Shown here piece by piece: positions 21,111-32,907 of a stretch of DNA of 64,000 nt (positions are counted from its first letter, which is position 1; every line of letters begins with the position of its first letter). The position numbers and the translations under genes were made by a program. The stretch covers positions 558,001 through 622,000 of the forward strand of contig JARGXX010000068.1 in the NCBI GenBank assembly GCA_030374765.1, written 5' to 3'. The notes under the pieces were generated by a model. The model worked only from the letters and a program-made list of their open reading frames with translations, was not told where the DNA came from and made no database searches. The DNA comes from Agarophyton chilense. Lineage: Eukaryota; Rhodophyta; Florideophyceae; Gracilariales; Gracilariaceae.

Positions 21111-21547
21111 TATCCCCCTCCTTAGGTGACGAACACGCTGTCGACATAGCGGGGAGGCAACGGTCCAACCGGCATAAGAGCGAGCCGCGTAACGCGTCCA
21201 GCGACCACTCGACTGTCGAAGGCAGAGCAGCACAACAGAACGACAAACGCACCAAGGCGGTAACCACTCCTCGAACTTCGAGCGCTCTTTCGCATCGTAC
21301 GCCAACTTCCAGCGACCACATCCCGATACCTCTGCGACCAGTACTCCAGATGAACGGTGGTAACAATCCCCGCCGGGTTTACTTTTCCGGTTTCCATTCG
21401 GCTCCCCTTCCGCGGGGGAGTGCCTCGTCAACCGCGCCGAGCCGATCCCGGGGTCCTGTTGAAGCTTCAAGCCACACCACTCCTGCGAAGGACACCTGGC
21501 TCACTTAAGACGAACTCGTCGGGTTAAACCCGCGTCAACATGCGGCG

Positions 21548-23014
21548 ATGCTCCGGAGAGCTCCGTGGTTCCATCCGACAGCGGTCTTCGAAGAAGAAGT
21601 TGTGGCCACGTATGCTGATGGCAATACGCGTCTCCCGGGCAAGCTGCCGGCTTTGATCACCACTTCGTGGGACTGGCGACGCCGCGTGGCGGTTCCCGTT
21701 CACGCGATTCTGCGGCGAAGGCGCGAGTCGGCGGAAGAGGCGCATTGTATATTCGTCCGCATCGGCTACTCCCGGATCAACCGGGCGAACCTTCAATATT
21801 CCATCCCCGACGAATTCGGCTTCGACTTACGGATGTACCGGACTGAGGGTGAGATCGACTATTGTGACCGCCTTGCGGCGTTGGAAACTTACGCATGGCG
21901 GGGTCAACGGCGAGCGCGTCAAGAAGTGATCCGCTGGGTCCGTCCGATCATTCGTGCCAAGTTCCACCACCTTCGTCGTGAGTCGAGATATCGGTGGTTA
22001 CAGAACTTCATCCGCGAGGAGCGTCGGGGCAGATCCCGCTTTGGGTTCTTTGTCCCTTATCAGAACACGGAGATAAGCCGGATTAGTCCCTTGTATCAGT
22101 TCGCGCGATACGTTCCCCTGCCTGGGTGGTGGTCCTCCGTCGAGGTGTGCCGGGGATGTTACGTGGAGTTGCCTCCAGTCGTCTCCTATCTGGGCTCGTA
22201 CCCCATCCAGGATCCGCACTCCGGCTTATGGTCCGTAGTGCAAACCTAATGGGCAGTCCGCGCCGCGGCGTACATCTTGTGGGAAGCCTACGACCAGTAT
22301 CGACTGTGGTATCTTCCTCCGCGTTTGAGTGGTTACATCCGGCAGCTGGACCTTCAACTCCCTCTTGGAGGTGTCAATAACGCTGATGAAGCTCAGGAGC
22401 TCATCGACATCATTGGGCGTGTCGACTGGGCTGTCCTGCCTGTCCGGCAGAGCGGCCGTGGTCAAGAAGCCGGTGGGGCTGATCGGTCTCCGGGGCGTCG
22501 CACGTCGTTGGCGGGAGATTTCATCTTCTTTAACCCACGGGAGCAGCAAGAGATCTCCGAGGCGGAGGCGTCGGCACTCTGGATGGCTCCGCGAGGCATA
22601 CCATACGGGCACCCCGTGGGGTTTGTGAAATCGGTTGACTTCTACTACGCCTATGGCGGTGATGATCTCCTGGAGGAGGAGGGCGAATACCGTGGCGACG
22701 AGGTCATGGAAGACGTGGAAGGCCCCGATGGTGCCGATACTACGGCGCAGCCGGTGCAGTGAGCGACTCACGCAGCTGGAGTCGTCGATCCAGTGGCGGC
22801 GGCGTTGCCGGACGAAGCGGAAGTTATCGAGGTTCCCATACGCCGAGAGGCGGCCGTGATCTCCCAGTTCCTTCGGGGGTTTGGACTGAACGCGCAAGCG
22901 GCGAGCAGCGACATCGGTACGATGAGAGACGCCCTCGTGGCACGCCTGGCCGGCGGGAGTAACTCCGCTAGCGATTCGGCTGGCGCGCACGATAATCAGG
23001 GTTCTTCCAACTGA
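21548..23014 (+). CDS. Antisense accessory reading frame of gypsy-2 (fossil)
   Basis: A long plus-strand coding-like region, opposite to gag-pol, between the 3' LTR and the end of pol. It is broken. The N-terminal part is Arg-rich with many aromatic residues (RLPGKLPALITTSWDW; RYRWLQNFIREERRG; LYQFARYVPLPGWWSSVEV). The middle matches the antisense frame of gypsy-1 (DFIFFNPR and GHPVGFVKSVDFYYAYGG). The C-terminal part is acidic then Gly/Ser/Asn-rich in both elements. No signal peptide, membrane helix, zinc motif or enzyme motif is visible. Function unknown. That two diverged elements carry it in the same place and orientation suggests it once gave them an advantage. Confidence 0.55.
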
Positions 23015-23094
23015 TCCATTGGGAACTTGGTTAGTATATCCCGCTGTGCGGTAATGTGTGCAGCAACTTCGAAAATAGTAAACTGCTTCCGTCT

Positions 23095-23220
23095 ATGACG
23101 TATTTGTTTTCTTTCTTCTCTTCCACTTCTTCTGAGTGTCCTTCTCCTGGTCTTTTGTGCATTTTCTCCTTCTTCCAAGGGTCCTTATCCAGATCTTCTC
23201 TTCCTTTATCCCCATCGGGT
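23095..23220. other. Long pyrimidine-rich tract between pol and antisense frame (gypsy-2)
   Basis: About 125 bp dominated by C and T on the plus strand (TTTCTTTCTTCTCTTCCAC and so on), directly between the chromodomain end of pol and the antisense frame. Counterpart of 690-870 in gypsy-1. Confidence 0.6.
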
Positions 23221-23226
23221 GTCTTC

Positions 23227-26200
23227 TTATCCCACTTGGGCTCGGTTTATTGTAGCTGGCAAAGCCGTGACAGTACGACGATGATACTGTGCCACCTTCG
23301 ACCGAGGTAGGTGCTCTATCGGTTCGTCGGAATCCCATTCGGGGCGGTACCCGTACCAACGGACCAAGTATTGGATATACCCTTTTGGGTGGTAGGAGTG
23401 CTCCAAAATGCGTCCGACCACGAACTCTTGTCGGTACACTTCCCGGCCATCCCGTATGACGGTGTCGCTATTTCCGGGTGGTACCTGTCCTGAGCCAGGG
23501 GGTACCGAAGTGATCACGCGTTGGGCGGCTTCGCTCCGGTCGGACCATGTAGCGCGCAAGGCAGTCCTCGGCTGAGTAAAATGTCGACTTGACTTCGGCG
23601 GTTCATTTTCCCCAAGTGCCGGGCTTGTTTCGGCGCTTCCCACTCCTGGTGGAGGGCCCAAACCGGCGGGTAACCCGGGTGGTCGTTCCGCTAATCGGCG
23701 TGGTGAAGCTCGCTTCGGCGGTGAGATTCGATGGAGGGTGTGGCGCATTGTGGCACCTCTCTGTCCAACGGCGAGGTTCCGTGTAGTCACGTGAGAGTTC
23801 CAATGGCTGGCTGTCCGGCGTCGCCGCCGTGGATGTATCCGCCTCCCTGTGCGGGGTACTTGGCGGTGCGTCATCCACTCGTACTGTATCGGGCTGCAGT
23901 GCGTCGAGCGCATTTGAATTCCGTATTGCACGTGTGGCGACACCTCGGCCAGTGTTGGTGGCGTTATCCGCAGCTGCGTTCTGAGGCTTGGATAGGGAAT
24001 GCGTCGAGTCTTGCCGGACGTCGGTATCAGGCACCCCTGACGGGCGAAGAATGACACGCGACGGTGTGGCGTTTCCAGCGACGATATCGACCGGATTACG
24101 ACGGCTGTCGGGCGCTTCCTCCTTCCTAGAAGATGCACCGGAGTTGGTGTCCGTCGGGTGGACTTTGAAAGAGCGACGAATGCGCGACACAATTCCTTTC
24201 GGGTTGGGCGCCGCGGGTAGCGGAAGGTCAGACAAACAACGAGATGGGTGTGGTATCGCGTAGGGACGCGGGTGGACCTGGGGTAAGGGCGTCGATGAAT
24301 CCGTTTCAACGGGAGCAGTTAGACCAGTAGGTTGGGATGTTAACGGCGGAGGAGCCGATACCACGTGATCGCGGAAGATGCGTTCGTGATTACCAGCGAG
24401 GTCAACAACGACAGTGTCGGAAGCCACCGAAATAACCAGAAAGGGGCCGTCGGCAACGGGTGACAGCTTGTTGCGTTTCTCCTTCTCTGGGTTCCAATAC
24501 TCCTTGCGGATGAATACATAACCGTTGGGGGCGAGACGTGGCGGCGAATGAGGGGCTTTGGTATAAAAGTCACGCTTGTAAGCGGCCTGGGCTCGGCCCA
24601 TTGAACGCCGTGCGGCGGGAACGAGCTTCTTGAGCCAGAGTTTCCACGCTTCGCGGTCAGCAGTCGGTGACGGAAAGATATCTAGCGTGGGCTGTGATTC
24701 CAGCGCCACGGGCGGTGGGGTACGGGACAGTACCAACTCGAAGGGAGTTAATCCGGTTGTCTTGTGTACCTGCGTATTGTACGCAAAGGTGAGCGCATCA
24801 GTGAACAAGTCCCAATCTTTGGGGTGGTCTGCAAAGTAAGAACGGAGTGTCGCAAGTAATGTCCGGTTGAACTGTTCGGCCTGCCCATTAGTTTGGCGGT
24901 CGTAAGTGGTCATGAACAGGTTATTAATGTCCAAGATGCGACACACATCCTCCAAGAAACGAGAGGCGAACTGTCTCCCGTTATTGGAGAGGAGGTTGAC
25001 CGGGGGACCGTAGACGAAGACCCAGTGTAGGACGAAGGCTTGAGCCACGCTTATAGCGAAGATCTTCCGTAACGGTACGGCCCGGACCAGCTTGGAGAAG
25101 CGATCCGTGATTACGAGTAAGAACTTGTAATTCCGCTTAGTGGTAAGGAAGGGACCGAGTATATCGATGGCCACAAACTCCAATGGAGCGCGAGCTGGAA
25201 ACAGCTTTAAATTCGTCGCATGACGGCGGTGTTTGACTCGGTTCCGAGTGCAATCGGTACAATACCGCACCGTTGCGTAGCAGTCCACTGCCATGGCAGG
25301 CCAGTAGAAGTTACGGCGTAGGGTGAGGTAAATTTTCGGCCCCCCGACGTGGCCTCTCAGTTTGGAGTATTGTGACAACCGGAAGACTCTCGACTGGAGG
25401 TTATGTGGTACCACGATTTGTGGGTGCGATCCAACGGTCTGTACAAGGTATCCGGCGTCATTCTCCTGAAAGGGGAGAGTACCTCCTCCATTGAGTTGAG
25501 CGCGGACCTTCGCGCAGAACGGGTCAGCGAATTGCTCCCGTATCATATCCTCTGGAGTAATAGGCACGAAGCTACCTGGTAAGGGTTTCTTGGAATCTTC
25601 CGAGAGCAGAAAGTCGTCCAATTCGGAACCGGATTCTGAAGAGTCCGTGTCTCGTTCCTCATCCTCGATGGTAGCGTCGTCGCCATTCCCTGCAAAGCAG
25701 GGTACTTCATCGTCTTTGACGGGTAGTGCTTCGCCAGTAGTGACCAGGCGGAAGAGAGCATCGGCTTGGGTGTTGCACGATCCTTTTCGGTACTGCACGT
25801 CGAAGTCCAATTCCGCTAGACGGAGACGCCAACGCATCAAGCGGCCTGACGGCTCCGAGATGGAGAGTAGCCATCGAAGTGATGCGTGGTCCGTAAAAAC
25901 GGTGAAATGATGACCCATGAGATAGGGGCGCAACGTTTGTAATGCCCACACCACTGAAAGGCATTCCTTCTCCGAGATGGAGTAATTCTTCTCGTGGACG
26001 TTGAGCGATCGGGACCAGTACTCTACGGGGCGTCTTTCCCCATTGGGTGCAGTTTGAAACAGTGCACAACCTACTTGGTAGTCGCTGGCGTCCGTATCTA
26101 CGGTGAAGGGCCTTCCAGGCTTGGGCAACGAGAGGATCGGGGCGGAGACGACAGAATCCTTAAGAGAGTTGAAAGATTCCGTTTGAACGGGGGTTAAGGG

Positions 26201-28235
26201 GTCCAGTTTTGGTGGTTGGCCTTTCCGCAAAAGCGCGTTTAACGGTGCAGCCTTGTCCGCAAAGTGCGGGATGAATCGTCGGTAGACGTTCGCGAGTCCC
26301 AGAAAGGAACGAAGCTCGGTTTGCGTCCGTGGTTCTTTAGCCTCTTTGAGTGACTTAACACGAGTCTCCTCGATTGTAACACGTCCTGGACGGATAACAT
26401 GGCCGAAATACTTCACGGTGTCCGTGAAGAAGTCACATTTCTTCAACATAAGATTGACACCCGCATCTCGGAGCGTGGTCATTATATCCCTCACATGACT
26501 GAGATGTTCGTCCAGATTATCTGAGAAGACGATTATGTCATCCAGGTAGACCAGGCATGTACGCCATTTAAAGCGGGCCAATAGGATGTCGATGGCTCGC
26601 TGGAAAGTAGCGAGGGCGTTGGTAAGACCAAAAGGCATCCGTTTGAAACGGTAGAGACCGTAGTGACACGCGGAAGCGGTTTTATCCTGGTCTTGCTTCC
26701 TTACCGGAACTTGCCAGTATCCCCAATTGGCGTCCAGGGTTGTAAAGACGGTGGAAGTGCCAAGCGAGTCAATTTACTCGTCCATTCTTGGGATTGGATA
26801 TACGTCCTTGACGGTGACGGCATTCAACCGACGGTAGTCGACGCAGAACGTCCAGTAACCATCCTGCTTTGGAGCCAGTACTACTGGAGAAGCCCACGGC
26901 GACTGAGCCGGTTCAATGACTTCTGCTAGAAGCATTTTATCCACTTGTGCCTTTTCCTCCGCGCGTGCGGCGGGTCCGGCACGGTATGGGTGCTGAGAGA
27001 TGGGTCGGGTGTCCGGTAGCAAATCAATCAGGTGTTCCGTAGTGGCAATCTCACCAAGGGAACCGTCCCACATAGCGGATGAAGTCCCTTAAAAGTTCTC
27101 GCAGTCGATGGCGGTATGACTCCGGGACGTGGCTGAGATCCAGGTCCTCGAGTTCTTGGACTGGATCGGGGCGGTCACCACTCGTTGAAACGGGCTGCGT
27201 CCCTGATGTTACAGGTTGAACCCCAGGTACCGCCGATGAAACGGGTTCCGGGCTGTCCCCCTCCTTAGAGTGAACGAGTCCGAGAACGTCAGGTGCGGTC
27301 AGCTTTGTCGGCACCATAGCGATGGGGTGCGGCATGACGGACCCTATCACTTGGTTCCTCACCAAATACTTGGGTACAGCCCCTAGATTGGCGATCAGCA
27401 CGTGAAACGGTTCGTTTGGCTCCATATGGACGATTCCATTCGCAATTGCGAGGCTGTGCCTGTCATACAGTGACAACAATGCTTGCAAGACCCGGAGTCC
27501 GTGTTGACGGGAGGTTACTTTCACCATCATTTGGGACTCAGGCGGGACGCACAACGACGCTGCGACGCGGAGCTTAATAGTTTCACGGTTATCCGGTCCG
27601 GGTTCCTGTGCTGCCGGTAGCGAGACATGCTTCTTCGTGGCACGCCTAAGCGGACGACGAACGATCGGAGTAGACGATCCATCCTCCATCTCGACACGCC
27701 GTTGGCGGGGGAAGATCGATTGGACGAAGCGGTCGCAAAAGTCGCAACCCAAGATGACTGGGGCGGCTACTTTCTGACCACCGACGAAGTCGAGTTTCAC
27801 CACGCGAGCGCCAACGCGGAGTACCAGTTCTATGAACCCCACCGTATCCAACGGTTTGTTGTTCGCGTCAGCGACCTCCGGGACGTGGTCGCAGCGGATC
27901 CTAGACTGCAAAGCAGGTGGTAACACTTCCTCCACGACAAAGTTCGGACCGGAACCGGTGTCTAAGACGGTAAGGTGTCGCACCATAAACTGGGGTGAAA
28001 GGCCAAAGTTGGCATAGACCTTGTAGTTTCTCTTGGCCATCACCAGAACTCTACCCAGGAACCGGTTATGGGAAACACGTTTCCACGGACGATGCAGAAC
28101 ACTAAAGTGTTCCGAGTTCACGTCATTGACGGCCTCTTTCCTTGAAAGGATATTGATCGGGGAGCGAGGCTTGGACGCCTCGGGCGCCGTCGAACTCGAC
28201 TCTGAGGGCGCCCCTTCTTGGGTGGAGACTCCCAC
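23227..28235 (-). CDS. gypsy-2 pol: protease, RT, RNase H, integrase, chromodomain (fossil)
   Basis: Domains in order: protease (VLDTGSGPNF); reverse transcriptase (FCVDYRRLNAVT; MPFGLTNALATFQ; VYLDDIIVFSDN); RNase H (VDTDASDYQVGCALFQ; FTDHASLRWLL); integrase (zinc-binding CTDC region, AIDILGPF, VITDRFSKLVRAVPL, NNGRQF, TNGQAEQFNRTLLA); and a C-terminal chromodomain (EFVVGRILEHSYHPKGYIQY, then LVRWYGYRPEWDSDEPIEHL). This is the normal chromovirus order. The integrase would insert the cDNA, with the chromodomain steering it to chromatin. A Pro/Thr/Ser-rich linker separates integrase and chromodomain. Broken in several places; a fossil. Confidence 0.88.
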
Positions 28236-28800
28236 ATTTAGTTTTTCTGGGCCTGCTCCACCGGAAGCGGCTGCTCAGGGCGTTGAGGGGGCAACGCCTG
28301 GGCATCAGGTCCAGAAGATACCGCAGAAGCGGTGGGGTGACCGACCACGTCGGTGACACGGGATTCCGGTGCAGGTACCACCCGAGCTCTGGGAAGCGAC
28401 ACGTGACGTTGAACATCCGTTCGAGCACGGATATACGATGCAATCGGAACAGCTGCTTTGTCCTCCGGAGAGAGGGCCTCGTAATTGACTACGACTTGTG
28501 CCCATTTTCAAAGAGACAACACACATTGTGGAGAAGTATGGCCTGGTTTGTAACAGAGATGACAAATCAGACCAGAAGCCGGTGTTGGGTGGCGAGGCTC
28601 GGCGAACTTCACCGCGGGGGGGTATCTCTCCAACCAGGACGGGAAAAGCAGACATTACCACTCTCGTGTGGGACGCGTGGGACACCAACGCGACCATTAT
28701 CCGCATAGAGTAGCGTGTCATCCTCAATCACATATTGTGACTCGTCCAAGGTTGAGGGTAACTCCGTTGTCGGGATAGAATGAACGTCACTAGGGGCTAG

Positions 28801-30297
28801 CTACACGTTATCATAATCCCTTCGAGAGGCCTGTTCGTCGATCATCGAAGCTAACGGGGTACCCGGTTGTAACATCAACGCTTTTGCGGTCCTAACCCTA
28901 GAGCCAGGAGTGCGTGCGCGCAGGGCTTCACCTTCTGCACGAGCGAACTGCACTAGTTCCAAATATGTGGCTTTGGGTCTATCTTCTCGACGTCGAGCAA
29001 AAAGAGTCTGGATCGCCGGGTCCAAACCATCGACAAACATAGTACAACGCTCTTCGGCGTGCTAAACATTGCCACAGCGGTGGAAGGCCTTGTTAAGGCG
29101 CGACGAATAATCGGTTTCCGACTCACCTGGCCGTTGGAGAGTGTCCTGCAGGGCGCGTATAGCCTGCTGAATGGCGAAGTTAGTAGCATACGACCTCAGG
29201 AGGTACTGAACTGCTTCAGGCCAGCATGTGACCCCTCCTTCGGAGACGCGTGATGAACCTCTGACAGAGTGATACTGGTCTTCTGCAAGCCCACGTAAGA
29301 AGTACGGTAAGGAAATGTAGGCCTGTCTCTCGTTCATCCCATGGATGTCAGCTTCCGCGACAAAGTGTGCCAAGAAATACAACACCAATATTGGGTCTTC
29401 TCCAGTAAACAACTGGTTTCGAAGTGAGAGCTGCATTCGCCTAATCCAGTCCTTCACTCTTCCTGTACCACGGGGTGTACGATCCCAAGAGAAGTCCTCC
29501 AAACGGTAGTACCGGTATGATAAGAGCTTCTTAAAGAGCGAATTGGTCGGTTTCAGCTCCTTCAAACCTGTGTGCTTCCTTCCCTTCGTGCGGGCGCGGA
29601 TCACACCATGGGGGGCTGTTGACCGCTTAGAGCGTGAGGAACGCTCACGGCGAGCTACTTCCACCGATGAGTCGGAAGAGTCGGACTCCGACGATGAGGA
29701 GTCTAACGGTTCGGTATCCGTGTTCCTTCGCTTCTTTCGAGCCTGGCGGTTTTCTTCCTTTCTTCCCTTGTGGGATACTGCAACCGGCTCGGCCGGATCA
29801 TCCCCCGACATTAGGGTTTGTTCCAACGTCTCGAGACGGCTTCGGACGCGCGAAAACTTGTCCGCGACGTCCTTGACAAAGGCAGAAGGTCCACCAAGAG
29901 AATCTAGAATAGAGTTCACATCCGCAAGGAGGACACGGAGGTCCTCAGAAAAATCCTGCGTAGCAGTGTCATTTACCTTCTTGCGAAGGGAATCGAACTC
30001 ATCTGCAAGGATGACTTGAGCTTCCTGCATAGAGCGGAGTTGCTCTTCCACAGCTGCAAAGCTGGGATGGGGAGTGACCTCCTTAGCAGGGGAGAGCATC
30101 TGGGCGGCGGCAGACGCCGGTCCTGCTTCACTTGCTGGGGGTGTCGAATCAGAGACAGGAGGTCTCGAGGTCCTTTCACCTGGCACGCCAGTCGATCCAC
30201 CGGTATGAGACCGTGAACGGATCGGGATACGGAATGGTTGCGATGGTTCTGGTGCACCGCTTTGACTCCGCGTCCTCGGACGGTCTTTGGACGACAT
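28801..30297 (-). CDS. gypsy-2 gag (fossil)
   Basis: The N-terminal part is Ser/Pro/Arg-rich with a predicted helical segment (FAAVEEQLRSMQEAQVILAD). The acidic Ser stretch and Arg/Lys-rich patch parallel gypsy-1 gag. The capsid-like core has ELKPTNSLFKKLLSYRYYRL, GGVTCWPEAVQYLL, SRLNKAFHRCGNV and MFVDGLDPAIQTLFARRRED. Gag forms the particle that packages element RNA. The region between gag and pol (28240-28800) contains cysteine-bearing frames but I could not read a clean knuckle. Broken. Confidence 0.8.
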
Positions 30298-30438
30298 GAG
30301 ATCAGAATCCGTTAAACGTGAGTATCCAAACCCGATCGGCTAGTGGGGCCAAGAAAATTCCTCAAAGAGGGCAACTGAGAGCAACCTCAATTTCTGAGTC
30401 CTCTTTCCGATTAATCGTGACTGAGTGTGCCGACTCCA

Positions 30439-30458
30439 ACTTCTAAGTCAGGAGACCA
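30439..30458 (-). promoter_or_regulatory. Primer-binding-like site of gypsy-2
   Basis: Directly inside the 5' LTR the minus strand reads TGGTCTCCTGACTTAGAAGT, nearly the same as the site in gypsy-1 at 7151-7170. It is the expected start point of minus-strand cDNA. Confidence 0.55.
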
Positions 30459-30461
30459 GTT

Positions 30462-31350
30462 TGTAGGACAACACTTGGAGCGGAGACACCACGAAGATGT
30501 TCGGGATCTTCCTCTCTTGAGAGACACGCCTTACGCGGAGGAGACGCGTCCCAGCGGAGCACAGAAACAGAGCCACTCTGGAAAGGCACGACGGAGTCGG
30601 GTGTAAGACCGAGGCCAATCCGGCGGGATATACTTAGAGTGTTTAGGTGAGCACGGCACAGTCCGAGGTGTGACCAATCCTAGGCGGAGCGGTATCACGG
30701 CGATTGTCGGAAAAGGAGCGAGGAAACACTCGTATGAGGGGGGACGAGCGGGGTGAGTGGGACGGCCACTCACGAGAGCCAAAAAGGAGAACAAGAAAAA
30801 AACGGGGGCTAAACCCTATACAGGGGCGAGACTACGACAAGTTTCGGCGATTATATATGAAACCCCGGTGGTGGTAGCACTCTGGTCGACAGAGGGGTGG
30901 AAGAACTAACGTGGGACGGGCGCTCACGCAGTATGCGGTGAAGATGCGCCGAAGGCGAAGAGTTCAGATCCAAGACTCCCTCTCTGGGATCTCCCAAGAG
31001 GGTGTTTACTGGGAAGCAGTGCTCAACCTCCTAAGTAGTGTGGCGCGCGGCCCCTGACAGTGGGCGCGCGCCCGAAAAATAGACACTAAATAGCGATAGC
31101 GTAGCAAAAAAAATACTAAAAATTACTAAATAATACTAACCCTTTGGTAGAATCTGGGCCACGTGTGGCACGCCCCGCACTCGAGCGTCAGCATGCATGC
31201 AGTCCACGTGTTCCACCAGTGTGCACTTCCGGTCCTTACCGGCCGTCGGCACGCAATAGCGGTATAGCTTGTCATAGACCAAGCTAGTCCTCAAGCGAGC
31301 GAAATCTCTAAGTCCTGCGAAGAAACCCTCTTGAAGCGCATTGTACTTCA
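30462..31350 (-). repeat. 5' LTR of gypsy-2
   Basis: 889 bp, matching 20222-21110 across its length with scattered differences (roughly 5% where compared). TATA-like element near 30853-30863. Flanked on the right by GGGAA, the copy of the target duplication. Confidence 0.9.
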
Positions 31351-31746
31351 GGGAAAGTTGTGTGAGAAGCTTAAGAAGGAGCATGAAGAACGAGGATCAT
31401 GAGTTGTTGATTCTGCATTTTGCCGTGGATCATATCCGTTTCTGGTCAAGTCCGCCTAAGATGAGACAAATGCAAAAGGAACTGAAGATATTATTCGCAT
31501 CCGACAAGCCTCGTCTTTTCGCCAAGCATCAGAATGGGAAATGAGGGCATTCCAGGGTATGTTCCCGAGAATGAAAGATAGGTTTACTTATGAAGAGAAT
31601 GGAGAAAGACGTATCATGTTGTTGTGCACAGGGCACCTGTTCAACCTGAGGACCAGAAAGGTTGGTGTGAACCAAATACTATCTACATGTATGCCACACC
31701 TCGGAGTTGAAGCGAATCAATTTCTACACGATACACTTCACCTCTA
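31351..31746 (+). pseudogene. Harbinger transposase, 3' piece
   Basis: Begins exactly at the right edge of gypsy-2 with the duplicated GGGAA. Blocks typical of the C-terminal half of DDE_Tnp_4 transposases are present: VVDSAFCRGSYPFLVKSA, then SFRQASEWEMRAFQGMFPRM, then KDRFTYEENGERRIMLLCTG and HLFNLRTRKVGVNQIL. The early part has a frame change and one in-frame stop. The end overlaps the 3' end of the convergent Myb-like gene by about 20 bases. Confidence 0.8.
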
Positions 31747-32416
31747 ATCCTTTTTTGACGACGACTTTGCGATCAACATCAACATCAATTTCCATCAACT
31801 TCTCGTGGCGTCGGTTCTCGTCAAGACAGTGTAAACAATTTTCCTCTCTATCTTCCTTTCTCCTTTCCAGATCTTCCTCTCTACGCTTCTGATCATTTAA
31901 CATCGATACCTTGAAAATTGACATCAGGTTATTCTCCGCTGTAGAACCTGAAGAACGAAAGCTGGGGCGAACAAGTGGGCGGGGTAGTACAGAAGTTTGA
32001 ACAAGTTTCTTCTCGTCTTTTTTCTCCTCTGTATGAGTGTCGATATTATTTCCATCGTCCGCTGCAGAATCATTGCTACTCAGGAATGAAGAATCTATAG
32101 TTTCCTGGGCATCCGCACCTTCGCCCGAATCCGCACGTTCGGTTAGGAGTTCGCAAATTCTCTTGGCGTTCTTGATGTCATCCGGAATAAAAGGGTCTCC
32201 CGTAGGCATACGACGGCGATGTAAAGTAGCAAACGTTCTCTTCAAGCTGTCGACCGTACGTTTTTCTTTCGCATAAACGGACCCATGGTACTTCCAAAGT
32301 GCCTCCCATTCCTCACGACAGAGCGGTAGATATTTCTCAACACGATCCAGCACAAAGTTTGTCTCTTGTGGACTGAAACCTGTGCCGCGAGTTTGGTGGA
32401 ATAGTTTGGTTTTCAC
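31724..32416 (-). CDS. Harbinger-associated Myb/SANT-like (DUF6818-type) protein
   Basis: 230 residues from a GTG/near-start at 32416. No ATG is in frame just upstream; the open frame reaches about 32514, so the true start or a first exon may lie further right. The N-terminal 90 residues are the Myb/SANT-like fold (RGTGFSPQETNFVLDRVEKY, CREEWEALWKYHGSVYAKEK, DSLKRTFATLHRRRMPTGDP, FIPDDIKNAKRICELLTE), matching the DUF6818 pattern ending in PTGDP. The C-terminal half is acidic then coiled-coil-like (DQKRREEDLERRKEDREENC). PIF/Harbinger elements need such a partner to bring the transposase to DNA and the nucleus. This is the best-preserved gene of the element. Confidence 0.7.
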   Translation of the reverse strand: MKTKLFHQTRGTGFSPQETNFVLDRVEKYLPLCREEWEALWKYHGSVYAKEKRTVDSLKRTFATLHRRRMPTGDPFIPDDIKNAKRICELLTERADSGEGADAQETIDSSFLSSNDSAADDGNNIDTHTEEKKDEKKLVQTSVLPRPLVRPSFRSSGSTAENNLMSIFKVSMLNDQKRREEDLERRKEDREENCLHCLDENRRHEKLMEIDVDVDRKVVVKKGLEVKCIV

Positions 32417-32907
32417 TGCGGGAATTTGCTTCTTCGGAAGTTTTTTCTGTAGGATGTTGGAGAGAGCGATAGAGAATTCTGCAAAGCGTCCAGCGTTTTG
32501 TTCGCGGACATTGCGTTAGAAATATTTGAAGGACGCTGCGCTGACCGCTGGTTGGTTTCAAGCGCCGGGGAGGGCGGAACGGAGGTGGAATGGGGTTGGG
32601 AGACAGGTAGTGGGAGGGGTGGGTGGGTGGCAGAAAAGCCAAGCAACTTTTGTTTAGAGAGAAGACGTTATGATCGCTCAGATGGCCTGTTTGCCGTTTA
32701 TGGCGCTACGTGGCGGGAGTTTTTATTTCTGGTTGGTATGGGGTTTTGGTGGCTTTTTTGGCGCCATATTTGATGTTTGCGTCCTTCCTCGAATGCTCTG
32801 ATGGGGCCGAGCCATAATCACTTTGCGCAAATGGAGTACACTCAATTGGTCTGAATCGCTGAATTTGAGTGCACTCAATTTGCAATTTGGGATTTCAGGA
32901 GCGACCC

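Larger units (their letters stand above)
20222..31350 (-). mobile_element. gypsy-2: chromodomain Ty3/gypsy retrotransposon with both LTRs
   Basis: An 11.1 kb element on the minus strand with two 889 bp LTRs, the 5-base target duplication GGGAA (20217-20221 and 31351-31355), a primer-binding-like site, gag, pol (protease, reverse transcriptase, RNase H, integrase, chromodomain), a purine/pyrimidine tract and an antisense frame. It inserted into a Harbinger transposase gene. By eye the LTRs differ at about 16 of the first 310 positions, so it is moderately old. The coding parts are broken at several places; a fossil. It is related to gypsy-1 in gag, pol, primer site and the extra antisense frame. 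Confidence 0.92.
19290..32907 (+). mobile_element. PIF/Harbinger transposon, split by gypsy-2
   Basis: The left end reads GAGTCGCTCCTGAATTTC (from 19290). The right end, inverted, reads GGGTCGCTCCTGAAATCC (ending 32907), giving an imperfect inverted repeat of about 18 bp. An inward AATTGCAAATTG-like patch is also shared. Inside are the two genes typical of PIF/Harbinger: a DDE transposase (plus strand, in two pieces) and a Myb-like protein (minus strand, convergent). Gypsy-2 (20222-31350) sits within the transposase gene. Without it the element would be about 2.5 kb, a normal size. The flanking three bases (ATT and ACT) are not an exact duplication. Confidence 0.75.

Noticed and set aside
23227-24309. 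A 360-codon Arg/Pro-rich minus-strand frame
   Set aside because: It overlaps pol in another frame; only its last part, the chromodomain, is real and is credited to pol.
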